This document shows positions 42,969 through 55,657 of a DNA stretch of 64,000 nucleotides, piece by piece (within the stretch, counting starts at the first letter, position 1; every line of letters starts with the position of its first letter). The stretch spans positions 248,001 to 312,000 of the forward strand of contig DATLJD010000014.1 of assembly GCA_035539135.1 (NCBI GenBank). The letters are read 5' to 3'. A model generated the notes under the pieces. The model saw nothing but the letters and a program-made list of their open reading frames with translations. It made no database searches and was not told the DNA's origin. A program made the translations under genes and the position numbers. The DNA is from JABFWF01 sp035539135 (GTDB taxonomy: Bacteria; Pseudomonadota; Gammaproteobacteria; Xanthomonadales; Xanthomonadaceae).

Positions 42969-43104
42969 CATCTCCCCCTGCTGGTCGCACCGCCTGCGCA
43001 GCACGCGGATGCGGGTGCGTACGGTGCGTCCGGATTGGAGCATAGCCCCCCATGACTGGCAAGGCGGCCGGGTACGATGCGGCAAACGGCAGGGAGGGGC
43101 GGCG

Positions 43105-43545
43105 ATGCGGGGGACCACCCGCTGGTGGTGGCTGGGGCCGATGCTGGCGCTTCTGCTGCTGTCGGCCTGCGCGCGGGAGGCGCCCGAGGCGCGGCTGCGG
43201 ACCACGGTCGCAAACCTGCAGCAGGCGATCGCGGAGCGCGACGCGGGCGGCGTGCGCGCCGCGCTGGCGGAGGATTTCATCGGTCCGGACGGCCTCGATC
43301 GCGCGGGCGCGGTGCGGCTGGCGCAGGCCATGTTCCTGCGCTACCGGACCCTCGGCGTGCACGCCGGCCCGCTCGAGGTGCGGATGCTGCCGGAACACGC
43401 GACGGTGCGCTTCCAGGCCGCGCTGACCGGCGGCGACGGCGGCGTGCTGCCGGAAACGGCGCGCCTGTACGACGTGGAAACCGGCTGGCGCCTGGAGGAC
43501 GGCGAGTGGCGGCTGGTCAGCGTCGCCTGGACCCCGCGGCTGTGA
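43105..43545 (+). CDS. Small lipoprotein, NTF2/SnoaL-like
   Basis: 146 residues. The lipoprotein signal LALLLLSAC places the lipidated cysteine at C22, so it is probably attached to the outer membrane or the outer leaflet of the inner membrane. The mature part (ETRLRTTVANLQQAIAERDAGGVRAALAEDFIGPDG-type helices, then beta strands ending in WRLVSVAWTP) resembles nuclear-transport-factor-2-like folds, but no function can be named. It starts at ATG 43105 with GGGAGGGG upstream. It is divergent from rpfB (136 bases apart) and converges with aconitase, inside the rpf cluster. A different frame upstream is longer but not convincing. Confidence 0.65.
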   Translation: MRGTTRWWWLGPMLALLLLSACAREAPEARLRTTVANLQQAIAERDAGGVRAALAEDFIGPDGLDRAGAVRLAQAMFLRYRTLGVHAGPLEVRMLPEHATVRFQAALTGGDGGVLPETARLYDVETGWRLEDGEWRLVSVAWTPRL

Positions 43546-43562
43546 GGCGCGGGTCCTGAAAA

Positions 43563-43593
43563 GACGAAAGGCGGCCGGTTGGCCGCCTTCGTC
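43563..43593. terminator. Bidirectional terminator between lipoprotein gene and acnA
   Basis: AAGGCGGCC (43568-43576), loop GGTT, GGCCGCCTT (43581-43589). It extends outwards to a GACGAA/TTCGTC pairing with one bulged A. It separates the convergent lipoprotein and aconitase genes; T runs are short. Confidence 0.6.
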
Positions 43594-43608
43594 GCGCGCG
43601 GGCGGGTC

Positions 43609-46365
<2,757 letters not shown>

Positions 46366-46426
46366 GCGTGGGGCTCCGGGGAAAGCGGGGAGGGCGCGGG
46401 AAAAACACACCGCGGGTCAGTTCGCA

Positions 46427-46455
46427 ATTATGCCGGAAAGGGGCGGTGATCGCAG
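46427..46455 (-). promoter_or_regulatory. acnA: Candidate acnA promoter
   Basis: On the minus strand CTGCGA (46455-46450), 17-base spacer, CATAAT (46432-46427). Predicted start about 46420 and a leader near 55 bases. The -35 is imperfect. Confidence 0.45.
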
Positions 46456-46534
46456 CGGGAAGCCCGCCGTTGCGGCGTTTCCGGGGCGTGTCGCCCGCGC
46501 GCGAGAGGGCGCCGGTCCGGCGCGGAGGCGGTCG

Positions 46535-47140
46535 TCAGCGCAGCAGCGCCTCGACCGCCTCCAGCATCGCCCGCCGGCGCAGCAGGAAATCCCACAGGCT
46601 GCCGCCGAGCTGGCGCCACAGCACCGCCGAGCGCAACGCCGCCAGCAGCACCGCGCGCACCTCGCCCACGACCTGCGCCTGGCCGAGGTAATGCGGGTTG
46701 CCCTGCACCAGCACGCGCGGGCGCAGGTGGCTGACGGTGGCGGCGTACAGGTTGCCGAGCGCCGCCAGCACTTCCGGATGCGCGCTGCCCAGCCGCGCCG
46801 CCGTCGGTCCCGCACCGACGATGCCGGCGTGCACGCGCTGCGCCATCGGATCGCGGCTGAAGCGGCGCTCAAGCTGCAGCACCGCCAGCGCCAGCCGCGG
46901 CAGGCTGTCGTCGCGCACCGAATTGCGGAAGTGGTCGCGCAGCAGCATCAGCCCCGGACGCAGATTGGCGGCACCACCGTAGACCGCCGCCGGCGATTCG
47001 GCGTCGATCTGGAACACGCTGTCCACCGCGGTGGACAGGATCGCCTGGTCCGCCGCGCCGGTGTCGGCCAGGCGTCGCACCTGCTGCACCGCCTGCGCCA
47101 GCCCGGCGAGGGCGAGCACGCGGCCATCGAGCGCGCTCAT
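46535..47140 (-). CDS. hflD: High frequency lysogenization protein HflD
   Basis: 201-residue, mostly helical, peripheral membrane protein. In E. coli HflD binds lambda CII; its cellular role outside phage infection is unclear. Recognisable features are the N-terminal helix RVLALAGLAQAVQQVRRLA and QIDAESPAAVYGGAANLRPGL, followed by the LERRFSRDPMAQR and VLLAALRSAVLWRQLGGSLWDFLLRR helices. The ATG at 47140 overlaps the mnmA stop as ATGA, the E. coli nudJ-mnmA-hflD order, supporting the name. Confidence 0.92.
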   Translation of the reverse strand: MSALDGRVLALAGLAQAVQQVRRLADTGAADQAILSTAVDSVFQIDAESPAAVYGGAANLRPGLMLLRDHFRNSVRDDSLPRLALAVLQLERRFSRDPMAQRVHAGIVGAGPTAARLGSAHPEVLAALGNLYAATVSHLRPRVLVQGNPHYLGQAQVVGEVRAVLLAALRSAVLWRQLGGSLWDFLLRRRAMLEAVEALLR

Positions 47141-48261
47141 GCCGCGGCTCCGTGCAGGCGCAGCTCCAGCGGCGCGTCGGTGGCGGCGATCACCGCCCCG
47201 CCCAGGCATTCCTCGCCGGCGTAGAGCACCACCGACTGCCCGGGCGTCACCGCGCGCTGCGGCCGGGGGAAGCGGATGTCCAGGCTGCCATCGTCGAGCA
47301 CGCGCACCTCGCAGGGTTCTTCCGGTTGTCGATATCGGGTCTGTGCCGCGCATTCAAAGGTTGGCGCGGGCGGCGCGCCGGCGATCCAGTGCGCAGCCTC
47401 CGAGCGCAGCCGGGTGGAACGCAGCCACGGGCTGTCGTGTCCCTGGTCGACGTAGAGCACGTTCGCCGCGACGTCCTTGCCGACCACGTACCAGGGCGCG
47501 GCGGGACGCCCGCGCACGCCGCCAAGCTGCAGCCCCTCGCGCTGGCCCAGCGTGAAATAGAAGACGCCGGGGTGCTCGCCGAGGAGGCGCTCCTGCGGAT
47601 CGCGGATCTCGCCCGGCCGCGCCGGCAGGTAACGGCCAAGGAAATCGCGGAAATCGCGCTCGCCGATGAAGCAGATGCCGGTGGAGTCCTTCTTCGCCGC
47701 GGTGGGCAGCCCGGCCTCGGCGGCGAGGGCGCGCACCTGGGCCTTTTCCATGTCGCCGAGCGGGAAACGGGTCGCCGCCAGCTGGGCCTGGCCGAGCTGG
47801 TGCAGGAAGTAGCTCTGGTCCTTGCCGCGGTCGCGCGCGCGCAGCAGGCGGTGGCGGCCGCCGTTGCCTTCGATCCGCGCGTAGTGGCCGGTGGCGACCG
47901 CTTCCGCGCCGAGCTCGCGCGCGGCATCGAGGAAATGCGCGAACTTGATCTCGCGGTTGCAGAGCACGTCCGGGTTGGGGGTGCGACCCCGCGCGTACTC
48001 GGCGAGGAAATGCTCGAACACAGCGTTCCAGTATTCGCGCGAAAAGTCCCGGAAGTGGATCGGGATGCCGAGCCGCCCGCAGACGGCGACCGCGTCGCGG
48101 CGGTCGTCCTCGGCGCGGCAGTCGCCGTCGTCCTCGTCCCAGTTGCGCATGAACAGGCCGGCGATGTCCTCGCCGGCGCGCTGCAGCAGGAGGGCGGCGA
48201 CCGAGGAGTCGACGCCCCCCGACATGCCGACCACCACCCGCGGGCGCGACGACGCGTTCAC
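47137..48261 (-). CDS. mnmA: tRNA-specific 2-thiouridylase MnmA
   Basis: Makes 2-thiouridine at U34 of tRNA-Lys, Glu and Gln. The 374-residue protein has the PP-loop GMSGGVDSS (12-20), the catalytic cysteines in NPDVLCNREIKF and STGICFIGERDF, ATGHYARIE, and DQSYFLHQLGQ. The C-terminal beta-barrel includes the segment VTPGQSVVLYAGEECLGGAVI. It starts at a GTG (48261) overlapping the nudJ stop as GTGA and ends in hflD's start. The start is supported by the overlap; no in-frame ATG closer to the motif exists. Confidence 0.96.
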   Translation of the reverse strand: MNASSRPRVVVGMSGGVDSSVAALLLQRAGEDIAGLFMRNWDEDDGDCRAEDDRRDAVAVCGRLGIPIHFRDFSREYWNAVFEHFLAEYARGRTPNPDVLCNREIKFAHFLDAARELGAEAVATGHYARIEGNGGRHRLLRARDRGKDQSYFLHQLGQAQLAATRFPLGDMEKAQVRALAAEAGLPTAAKKDSTGICFIGERDFRDFLGRYLPARPGEIRDPQERLLGEHPGVFYFTLGQREGLQLGGVRGRPAAPWYVVGKDVAANVLYVDQGHDSPWLRSTRLRSEAAHWIAGAPPAPTFECAAQTRYRQPEEPCEVRVLDDGSLDIRFPRPQRAVTPGQSVVLYAGEECLGGAVIAATDAPLELRLHGAAA

Positions 48262-48737
48262 GCCACCTGCTGCAGCAACGACAGCGGCTGGCGGCGACCG
48301 CCGAGGTGGTCGGCCACGACCCGCCACACCAGCGGGCTGCGGTGGCGGGCGGCCTCCGCGCGCAGTTCCGCAGGGGTGAGCCAGAGCGCGCGCTCGATGC
48401 CGTCGTCCAGCGGACGGGCGGGATCGTGCGCGACCGGCTCGGCGGCGAAGGCGAAGCGCAGGTAATGGCGGCCTTCGGCCTCGCCATCCCGCGCCGGCGC
48501 GGTCCACTGGTAGGCGCCGATGAAGGCGGTCAAGCGCACGTCCCAGCCGGTTTCCTCGCGGGTCTCGCGCAGGGCGGCCTCGAACAGCGACTCGTCCGGC
48601 TCCAGGTGCCCGGCCGGCTGGTTGAGCACCAGCGCGCCGCGCACCCGCTCCTCCACGCACAGCAGGCGGCCGTCGCGCACCACCACCGTGGCCACGGTCA
48701 CGTCCGGTTGCCAGAAGCGGCCTTCGCGGTAGCTCAT
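48258..48737 (-). CDS. nudJ: NUDIX hydrolase NudJ-like
   Basis: 159-residue hydrolase of nucleoside or thiamine diphosphates. It has the Nudix box GHLEPDESLFEAALRETREETGW (about 44-66), with the REXXEE core. N-terminal MSYREGRFWQPDVTVATVVVRDG is typical of the NudJ group. The choice of name is also based on gene order: in E. coli nudJ is upstream of mnmA-hflD. ATG 48737 is chosen; the frame could start earlier in low-conservation sequence. It is divergent from clpS. Confidence 0.88.
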   Translation of the reverse strand: MSYREGRFWQPDVTVATVVVRDGRLLCVEERVRGALVLNQPAGHLEPDESLFEAALRETREETGWDVRLTAFIGAYQWTAPARDGEAEGRHYLRFAFAAEPVAHDPARPLDDGIERALWLTPAELRAEAARHRSPLVWRVVADHLGGRRQPLSLLQQVA

Positions 48738-48834
48738 CCTGCCTGCCTTCGGTTGGGATCGCCGGCATTGTCGGCCGCGCCGGCGGGCGCCGTCCATCGC
48801 GCCCGCGCGGCCGGTCGTCCGCGCGGGCGCTTCG

Positions 48835-48840
48835 TATAAT
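48835..48840 (+). promoter_or_regulatory. clpS: Perfect -10 hexamer directly before clpS
   Basis: TATAAT at 48835-48840 with seven bases to the clpS ATG. An AGG-containing CGGAGGC lies between, too close to the ATG to act as a normal ribosome binding site. No -35 consensus is seen. It fits a transcription start at or next to the start codon. Confidence 0.5.
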
Positions 48841-48847
48841 CGGAGGC

Positions 48848-49180
48848 ATGGCGAACCTCCCGGGCAACGAACACGACCACGACCATGGCCACGGCCTCGC
48901 GGTGGAGACCAGCAAGCCGGAGCTGGCGCGCCCGCCGATGTACTCGGTCCTGCTGCTGAACGACGACTACACCCCGATGGACTTCGTGGTCGAGGTGCTG
49001 GTGCGTTTCTTCGCCATGAACCTCGAGAAGGCGACCCAGGTCATGCTCCACGTGCATACCCGCGGCAGGGGCGTGTGCGGCGTCTACACGCGCGAGGTGG
49101 CAGAGTCCAAAGTCACTCAGGTGAACGAATACGCAAGGCTCAACCAGCACCCGTTGCTGTGCACCATGGAGAAGGCTTGA
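48848..49180 (+). CDS. clpS: ClpS, ClpA adaptor for the N-degron pathway
   Basis: 110-residue adaptor that delivers proteins with N-terminal Leu, Phe, Trp or Tyr to ClpAP. It has a flexible His/Asp-rich N-terminus (NEHDHDHGHG) and the core PPMYSVLLLNDDYTPMDFVVEVLVRFFAMN, with the N-degron pocket motif LNDDYTPMDFV. TQVMLHVHTRGRGVCGVYTREVAE then precedes KVTQVNEYARLNQHPLLCTMEKA. clpA follows 99 bases downstream. Aat, which produces N-degrons, is in the same window. Confidence 0.97.
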   Translation: MANLPGNEHDHDHGHGLAVETSKPELARPPMYSVLLLNDDYTPMDFVVEVLVRFFAMNLEKATQVMLHVHTRGRGVCGVYTREVAESKVTQVNEYARLNQHPLLCTMEKA

Positions 49181-49279
49181 ACAGGCTTTACGGCGCCGCA
49201 ACGAGGACGCGCGCCGGCTTGTGGACGGGCCGCGCTCACCCCACATACACGGCAGGTTCTCCGGAGGGCTTCCGCCCCT

Positions 49280-51556
<2,277 letters not shown>

Positions 51557-51583
51557 GCGCAGCGCGCAGGCGAGGAAAAGGAG

Positions 51584-51612
51584 AAAAGGACGGGCCGCAG
51601 GCCCGTCCTTTT
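51584..51612. terminator. Bidirectional terminator after clpA
   Basis: AAAAGGACGGGCC (51584-51596), loop GCA, GGCCCGTCCTTTT (51600-51612), with the T run extending to 51614. On the minus strand the AAAA end serves the small secreted protein gene converging on it. Confidence 0.88.
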
Positions 51613-51624
51613 TTGCGTCGGGCG

Positions 51625-51990
51625 TCAGCGCGCCTTGCGCTGGTAGCGGGCGTAGGACTCGGCGCTTATCAGATCGATCTGCCGCGCCGAGCAGATCCCG
51701 GAGCGGGTTTCCACGCGGGTGTTCTTCGGGCACAGGCGATTGGCCTGGCCGTCGGTCTGGACCGTGACCTGGGTGGCGGTGGTCAGCGCGCCGCAGCCGC
51801 TGCCGAAGGACAGGCGGTAGTGCGCGTCGCCGTCCTTCACGAACAGGTACTGGGTGCCGAAGCGAAAAGCTTCGTGCTGCGGGGCGATGTCGGTGCAATC
51901 GGACAGCGGTTGCTTCGCGCCGTCGGCGGCGCAGGCGGCGCCGGCCAGCAGGAGCAGGGGCAGGGCGAGCAGCAGGGGGCGGAACGACAT
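51625..51990 (-). CDS. Small secreted Cys-rich protein, DUF6491-like
   Basis: 121 residues. A signal peptide (SFRPLLLALPLLLLAGAACA) suggests export to the periplasm. The mature part has cysteines in LSDCTD, SGCGALT, NRLCPKN and SGICSAR. The pattern YLFVKDGDAHYRLSF, then a Cys-rich beta region and ARQIDLISAESYARY, resembles the small DUF6491 proteins of xanthomonads, whose function is unknown. It is preceded by AGAGAGG. It converges with clpA across the terminator. Confidence 0.62.
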   Translation of the reverse strand: MSFRPLLLALPLLLLAGAACAADGAKQPLSDCTDIAPQHEAFRFGTQYLFVKDGDAHYRLSFGSGCGALTTATQVTVQTDGQANRLCPKNTRVETRSGICSARQIDLISAESYARYQRKAR

Positions 51991-52149
51991 GGGAGCCTCT
52001 CTCGGGTTGCGGCCGGGAATCGAGCCGACGCCAAGTTAGGCAAGCGCTGCGGTCCGCGAATCTGCAGCAAGTCGCCGTGACCGACGGCACGGGAGGCGGG
52101 TGACCTGCGACCGTCGCGCGCCCTGCGTCATCCGCGGATGACCGGCAAC

Positions 52150-52172
52150 AAAAAAGCGGCCGGTGGCCGCTT
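52150..52172 (-). terminator. Terminator of infA
   Basis: On the minus strand AAGCGGCC (52172-52165), loop ACC, GGCCGCTT (52161-52154), then T run (complement of AAAAA ending at 52154). Confidence 0.75.
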
Positions 52173-52218
52173 CGTCGTCCCGCGCAGGGTGCGCGCCGAG
52201 TGTTCGCTGCTCCGCCGC

Positions 52219-52437
52219 TCAGCGATGGCGGTAGGTGATCCGGCCCTTGCTCAGGTCGTAGGGGGTCATTTCGACCTTGACCCGGTCGCCGGTCAGGATG
52301 CGGATGTAGTTCTTGCGCATGCGCCCGGAGATGTGGGCGATGATCTCGTGGCCGTTCTCCAGCTTCACCCGGAACATGGTGTTCGGGAGGGTTTCGGAGA
52401 CCGTGCCTTCGAATTCGATGACGTCGTCTTTCGCCAT
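52219..52437 (-). CDS. infA: Translation initiation factor IF-1
   Basis: 72-residue S1/OB-fold protein with the standard sequence MAKDDVIEFEGTVSETLPNTMFRVKLENGHEIIAHISGRMRKNYIRI and the ending TPYDLSKGRITYRHR. The start is 52437. On the minus strand a -10-like AATAAT (52482-52477) lies 40 bases upstream. It is downstream of aat on the same strand, with its own terminator, matching the aat-infA neighbourhood of gammaproteobacteria. Confidence 0.97.
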   Translation of the reverse strand: MAKDDVIEFEGTVSETLPNTMFRVKLENGHEIIAHISGRMRKNYIRILTGDRVKVEMTPYDLSKGRITYRHR

Positions 52438-52527
52438 GTGTCCTGTGCCGGGCGGGGAAAGCCGCCGCGAAAGTCCATTATTTTGGCACGTGGCCCGCCC
52501 CCGCGCAAAACGCCCGCTCGGCAGCGC

Positions 52528-53268
52528 TCAGGCGGCGGCCAGTTCCGTCGCCGCCAAGCGGCCGAAACGCGCGGTCCAGGGTCCCGGGGCGGGCGGATCG
52601 ACCAGGCCGGCGACCGCCCGCAGGAAATCCTCGCGCGCCATCGCGTGCGCGCCGAGTGAAACCAGATGCGGGCTTTCGACCTGGGCGTCGATGAGCGGCC
52701 AGCCCCAGCCGTGCAGGCGGCGGGCGAGGCCGGCCAGGGCGGCCTTGGAGCCGCCCGGACGGGCGCTGAACATGGATTCGCCGAAGAACATCCGTCCCAG
52801 CGCCACGCCGTAGATGCCGCCGACCAGCGCCTCCTCGTCGTACACCTCGACCGAGTGCGCGTGCCCGAGCCGATGCAATTCGCCATAGGCCGCGCGCATC
52901 CCGGCGGTGATCCAGGTGCCATGCTGGCCGTGCCGGGGGACGGTGGCGCAGGCGGCCACCACCGCGTCGAAGGCGGTGTCGGCGCGCAGCGTCCAGCCGC
53001 TGCGACGCAGGGTGCGACGAAAGCGCGAGGACAGCCGCACGCCATCGGTGGCGAACACCATGCGCGGGTCGGGCGACCACCACAGGATCGGCTGGCCGTC
53101 CGAGAACCAGGGGAAGATGCCATGCCGATAGGCGGCGAGCAGGCGCACCGGGGACAGGTCGCCGCCCACCGCGAGCAGGCCGTCCGGCTCGCGCAACGCC
53201 GCTGACGCCGGCGGGAATGGGCTGGCCGGGTCCTCGCCCAGCGCGAACAGCCGCGGCGCGCGCCTCAC
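52528..53268 (-). CDS. aat: Leucyl/phenylalanyl-tRNA--protein transferase
   Basis: Adds Leu or Phe to proteins with N-terminal Arg or Lys, marking them for ClpS/ClpAP. The 246-residue protein has the family core LLAVGGDLSPVRLLAAYRHGIFPWFSDGQPILWWSPDPRMV, then SVEVYDEEALVGGIYGVALGRMFFGESMFS and LIDAQVESPHLVSLGAHAMAREDFL. The GTG start (53268) overlaps the stop of the upstream FemAB-like gene as GTGA, supporting the start. infA follows on the same strand. Confidence 0.96.
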   Translation of the reverse strand: MRRAPRLFALGEDPASPFPPASAALREPDGLLAVGGDLSPVRLLAAYRHGIFPWFSDGQPILWWSPDPRMVFATDGVRLSSRFRRTLRRSGWTLRADTAFDAVVAACATVPRHGQHGTWITAGMRAAYGELHRLGHAHSVEVYDEEALVGGIYGVALGRMFFGESMFSARPGGSKAALAGLARRLHGWGWPLIDAQVESPHLVSLGAHAMAREDFLRAVAGLVDPPAPGPWTARFGRLAATELAAA

Positions 53269-54392
53269 GCGGCCTCCCGGAACGGGCCGTGCGCGCGCAG
53301 GGTGGCGGCGTAGCCGCGCACCGCCTCCGCCTCTTCCGCGCACCAGGGGGCGAGGGCGCGGGCGAAGGCGGGATCGGCGATCCAGTGCCGGCTGCGCACC
53401 AGCGCCGGCAGGAAGCCGCGCGCGAGCTTGTGCTCGCCCTGCGCGCCGGGTTCGAACACGCGCAGCCCTTCGCGCAGGCAATACTCGATGCCCTGGTAGT
53501 AGCAGGTCTCGAAGTGCAGGCCGGGCAGCGGCTCCTCCGCGCCCCAGTAGCGACCGTACAGGGTGTCGCCGCCGCGCAGGCACAGCGCGCCGGCGATGGT
53601 GGCGCCGTGCCGCTCGGCGAGGATCAGCACCAGCCGCCGCGGCATCGCGCGGGCGAGGTGGCGCAGGAACTCCAGGGTCAGCGCCGGGGTGTTGCCGTAG
53701 TCGGCGAAGGTGCGCAGGTAGAAGCCGTGCATGGCGGCGAGGTCGGCGTCGTCCGCCTCGTCGCCGTGGACCACGCGGAAGCCGACGCCGGCGCGCGCCA
53801 CCTTCGCCCGCTCCTGGCGGATGTTCTTGCGATGGCGGTGGTCCATCGCCGCGAGGAAATCGGTGAAGTCGCGCCAGCCGGCGTCGTTGCGCCAGTGGTA
53901 CTGCACGTCCAGCCGCTGCAGCCACTCGTCGCCGAATAGCGCGTCCTCGCCGGCGGCGTGGAAGTTGACGTGCACCGACGACAGGCCCGCCTCCCGCGCG
54001 CCCTCGGCGAGCACGGCGAGCAGCAGGCGCCGGCCGTCGTCGTCGCGCGCGAGCAGGCGCGGGCCGGTCGCCGGGGTGTAGGGCACCGCGCACAGCCACT
54101 TCGGGTAGTAGTCGCGGCCGTAGTGCGCCCAGGTGCGCGCCCAGGCGTGGTCGAAGACGAATTCGCCGTGCGAGTTGGCCTTCAGGTACGCGGGCGCGGC
54201 GGCAAGCAGGCGGTCGCCGTCGCGCAGGACCAGGTGCCTCGGCGCCCAGCCCAGCCGCGACTGCAACACGCCGTGCGCCTCCATGCCGGCGAGGAAGGCG
54301 TGGGCGACGAACGGGTTACCGCCGTCGTGCAGCGCGTCCCAGTCGGCGGCCGGGATGTCGGCGAGCGAATCGAGTGCGTGGGCGGTGGGCAT
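53265..54392 (-). CDS. FemAB-like / GNAT-fold peptidoglycan-type aminoacyl transferase family protein
   Basis: 375 residues. The sequence follows the FemAB-like group (DUF482/PF04339). LRDGDRLLAAAPAYLKANSHGEFVFDHAWARTWAHYGRDYYPKWL is followed by SSVHVNFH and a helical MDHRHRKNIRQERAKVARAGV. The GNAT-like second half has FYLRTFADYGNTPAL, YGRYWGAEEPLPGLHFETCYYQGIEYCLREGL and FEPGAQGEHKLARGF. Family members are linked to peptidoglycan or unknown aminoacylation or acetylation; the true substrate is not known. It is co-translated with aat (GTGA overlap), so a link with the N-degron pathway or with tRNA-dependent acylation is possible. It starts at ATG 54392, 101 bases after trxB. Confidence 0.72.
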   Translation of the reverse strand: MPTAHALDSLADIPAADWDALHDGGNPFVAHAFLAGMEAHGVLQSRLGWAPRHLVLRDGDRLLAAAPAYLKANSHGEFVFDHAWARTWAHYGRDYYPKWLCAVPYTPATGPRLLARDDDGRRLLLAVLAEGAREAGLSSVHVNFHAAGEDALFGDEWLQRLDVQYHWRNDAGWRDFTDFLAAMDHRHRKNIRQERAKVARAGVGFRVVHGDEADDADLAAMHGFYLRTFADYGNTPALTLEFLRHLARAMPRRLVLILAERHGATIAGALCLRGGDTLYGRYWGAEEPLPGLHFETCYYQGIEYCLREGLRVFEPGAQGEHKLARGFLPALVRSRHWIADPAFARALAPWCAEEAEAVRGYAATLRAHGPFREAA

Positions 54393-54493
54393 CGGAAGCG
54401 GAGCTGCGCACCGCCTCAGCGGACGGTGCCCGTGTCTTGCACGTCCGGCATCATGCCTCCACGGCGCGGGCGCTGCCGAGAAGACAGCGCGCG

Positions 54494-55447
54494 CTACTCG
54501 CTCTTGTCGAGGAAGCGCTCCGCGTCCAGCGCCGCCATGCAGCCGAAGCCGGCGGAAGTGATTGCCTGCCGGTAGTGCTGGTCGGCGACGTCGCCGGCGG
54601 CGAACACGCCGTGCACCGAGGTCGCGGTGGCGTTGCCGGCCAGGCCCGAGCGGATCTCGATGTAGCCGTTGTTCATCGCCAGCTGGCCGTCGAACAGCGA
54701 GGTGTTCGGCGTATGCCCGATCGCCACGAAGAAGCCCTGGACCGGCAGCTCCTTCGTGCTGCCGTCGAGCGTGGACTTGACCCGCATCCCGGTCACGCCC
54801 GCGTCGTCGCCGAGGATTTCGTCGACCACGTGGTGCCAGACCGGCTCGATCCTGCCGGCCTCGATCCGGGCGAACAGCTTGTCCTGCATGATCTTCTCCG
54901 CGCGCAGGGTGTCGCGCCGATGGACCAGGTAGACCTTGCGCGCGATGTTGGACAGGTACAGCGCCTCCTCGACCGCGGTGTTGCCGCCGCCGACCACCGC
55001 CACGTCCTGGTCCTTGAAGAAGAAGCCGTCGCAAGTCGCGCAGGCGGACACGCCGCGGCCCTTGAACTTCTCCTCCGATTCCAGCCCGAGGTACTTGGCG
55101 GTGGCGCCGGTGGCGATGATCAGCGCGTCGCAGGTGTACTCGCCGTTGTCGCCGCGCAGGCGGAACGGGCGCTGCGACAGGTCGGCGCTGTGCACGTGGT
55201 CGAAGATGACCTCGGTGTCGAAGCGCTCGGCGTGCGCCTGCATGCGCGCCATCAGGTCCGGACCCAGCAGCCCGTGCGCGTCGCCCGGCCAGTTGTCCAC
55301 CTCGGTCGTGGTCATCAGCTGGCCGCCCATCTGCAGGCCGGTGACCAGCACCGGCTTGAGGTTGGCGCGCGCGGCATAGACGGCGGCGGTCCAGCCGGCG
55401 GGGCCGGATCCGAGGATGAGCAGGCGGCAGTGCTTGGAGGAGGCCAT
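54494..55447 (-). CDS. trxB: Thioredoxin reductase (NADPH)
   Basis: 317-residue FAD/NADPH flavoprotein. It has FAD motif ILGSGPAGWTAAVYAARA (11-28), the redox pair C136/C139 in SACATCDGFFF, NADPH motif VVGGGNTAVEEALYLS, the GATG-type switch IIATGATAKYL, and the C-terminal FAD segment VFAAGDVADQHYRQAITSAGFGCMAALDAERFL. ATG 55447 gives MASSKHCRLLILGSG. An AT-rich stretch (TATAATTT on the plus strand at 55451) lies directly before it. It is divergent from ald and first in the trxB-femAB-like-aat-infA string. Confidence 0.97.
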   Translation of the reverse strand: MASSKHCRLLILGSGPAGWTAAVYAARANLKPVLVTGLQMGGQLMTTTEVDNWPGDAHGLLGPDLMARMQAHAERFDTEVIFDHVHSADLSQRPFRLRGDNGEYTCDALIIATGATAKYLGLESEEKFKGRGVSACATCDGFFFKDQDVAVVGGGNTAVEEALYLSNIARKVYLVHRRDTLRAEKIMQDKLFARIEAGRIEPVWHHVVDEILGDDAGVTGMRVKSTLDGSTKELPVQGFFVAIGHTPNTSLFDGQLAMNNGYIEIRSGLAGNATATSVHGVFAAGDVADQHYRQAITSAGFGCMAALDAERFLDKSE

Positions 55448-55657
55448 GGGTATAATTTCGCGTCCGGCGGAATGCGCCTTCCCGGCGCAGGACGCATAGC
55501 TTGGCGGCGCCTTCCCGGCAACACAAGGCGCGCATGCGCGACACAGCAACCCGCGCGGCGGCACCCCGCCGCCGCGCACGGTCGTCCGCGCCGCGGCGGC
55601 CGCAACGAACGACAGCCTGCGCCGGCCCCCGTGCCGGTGCATCACGGAGAACCTGCA

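Noticed and set aside
55448..55470. TATAAT at 55451 as the ald promoter
   Set aside because: No -35 at a suitable distance and the site is more than 200 bases from ald; it more probably contributes to the AT-rich upstream region of trxB.
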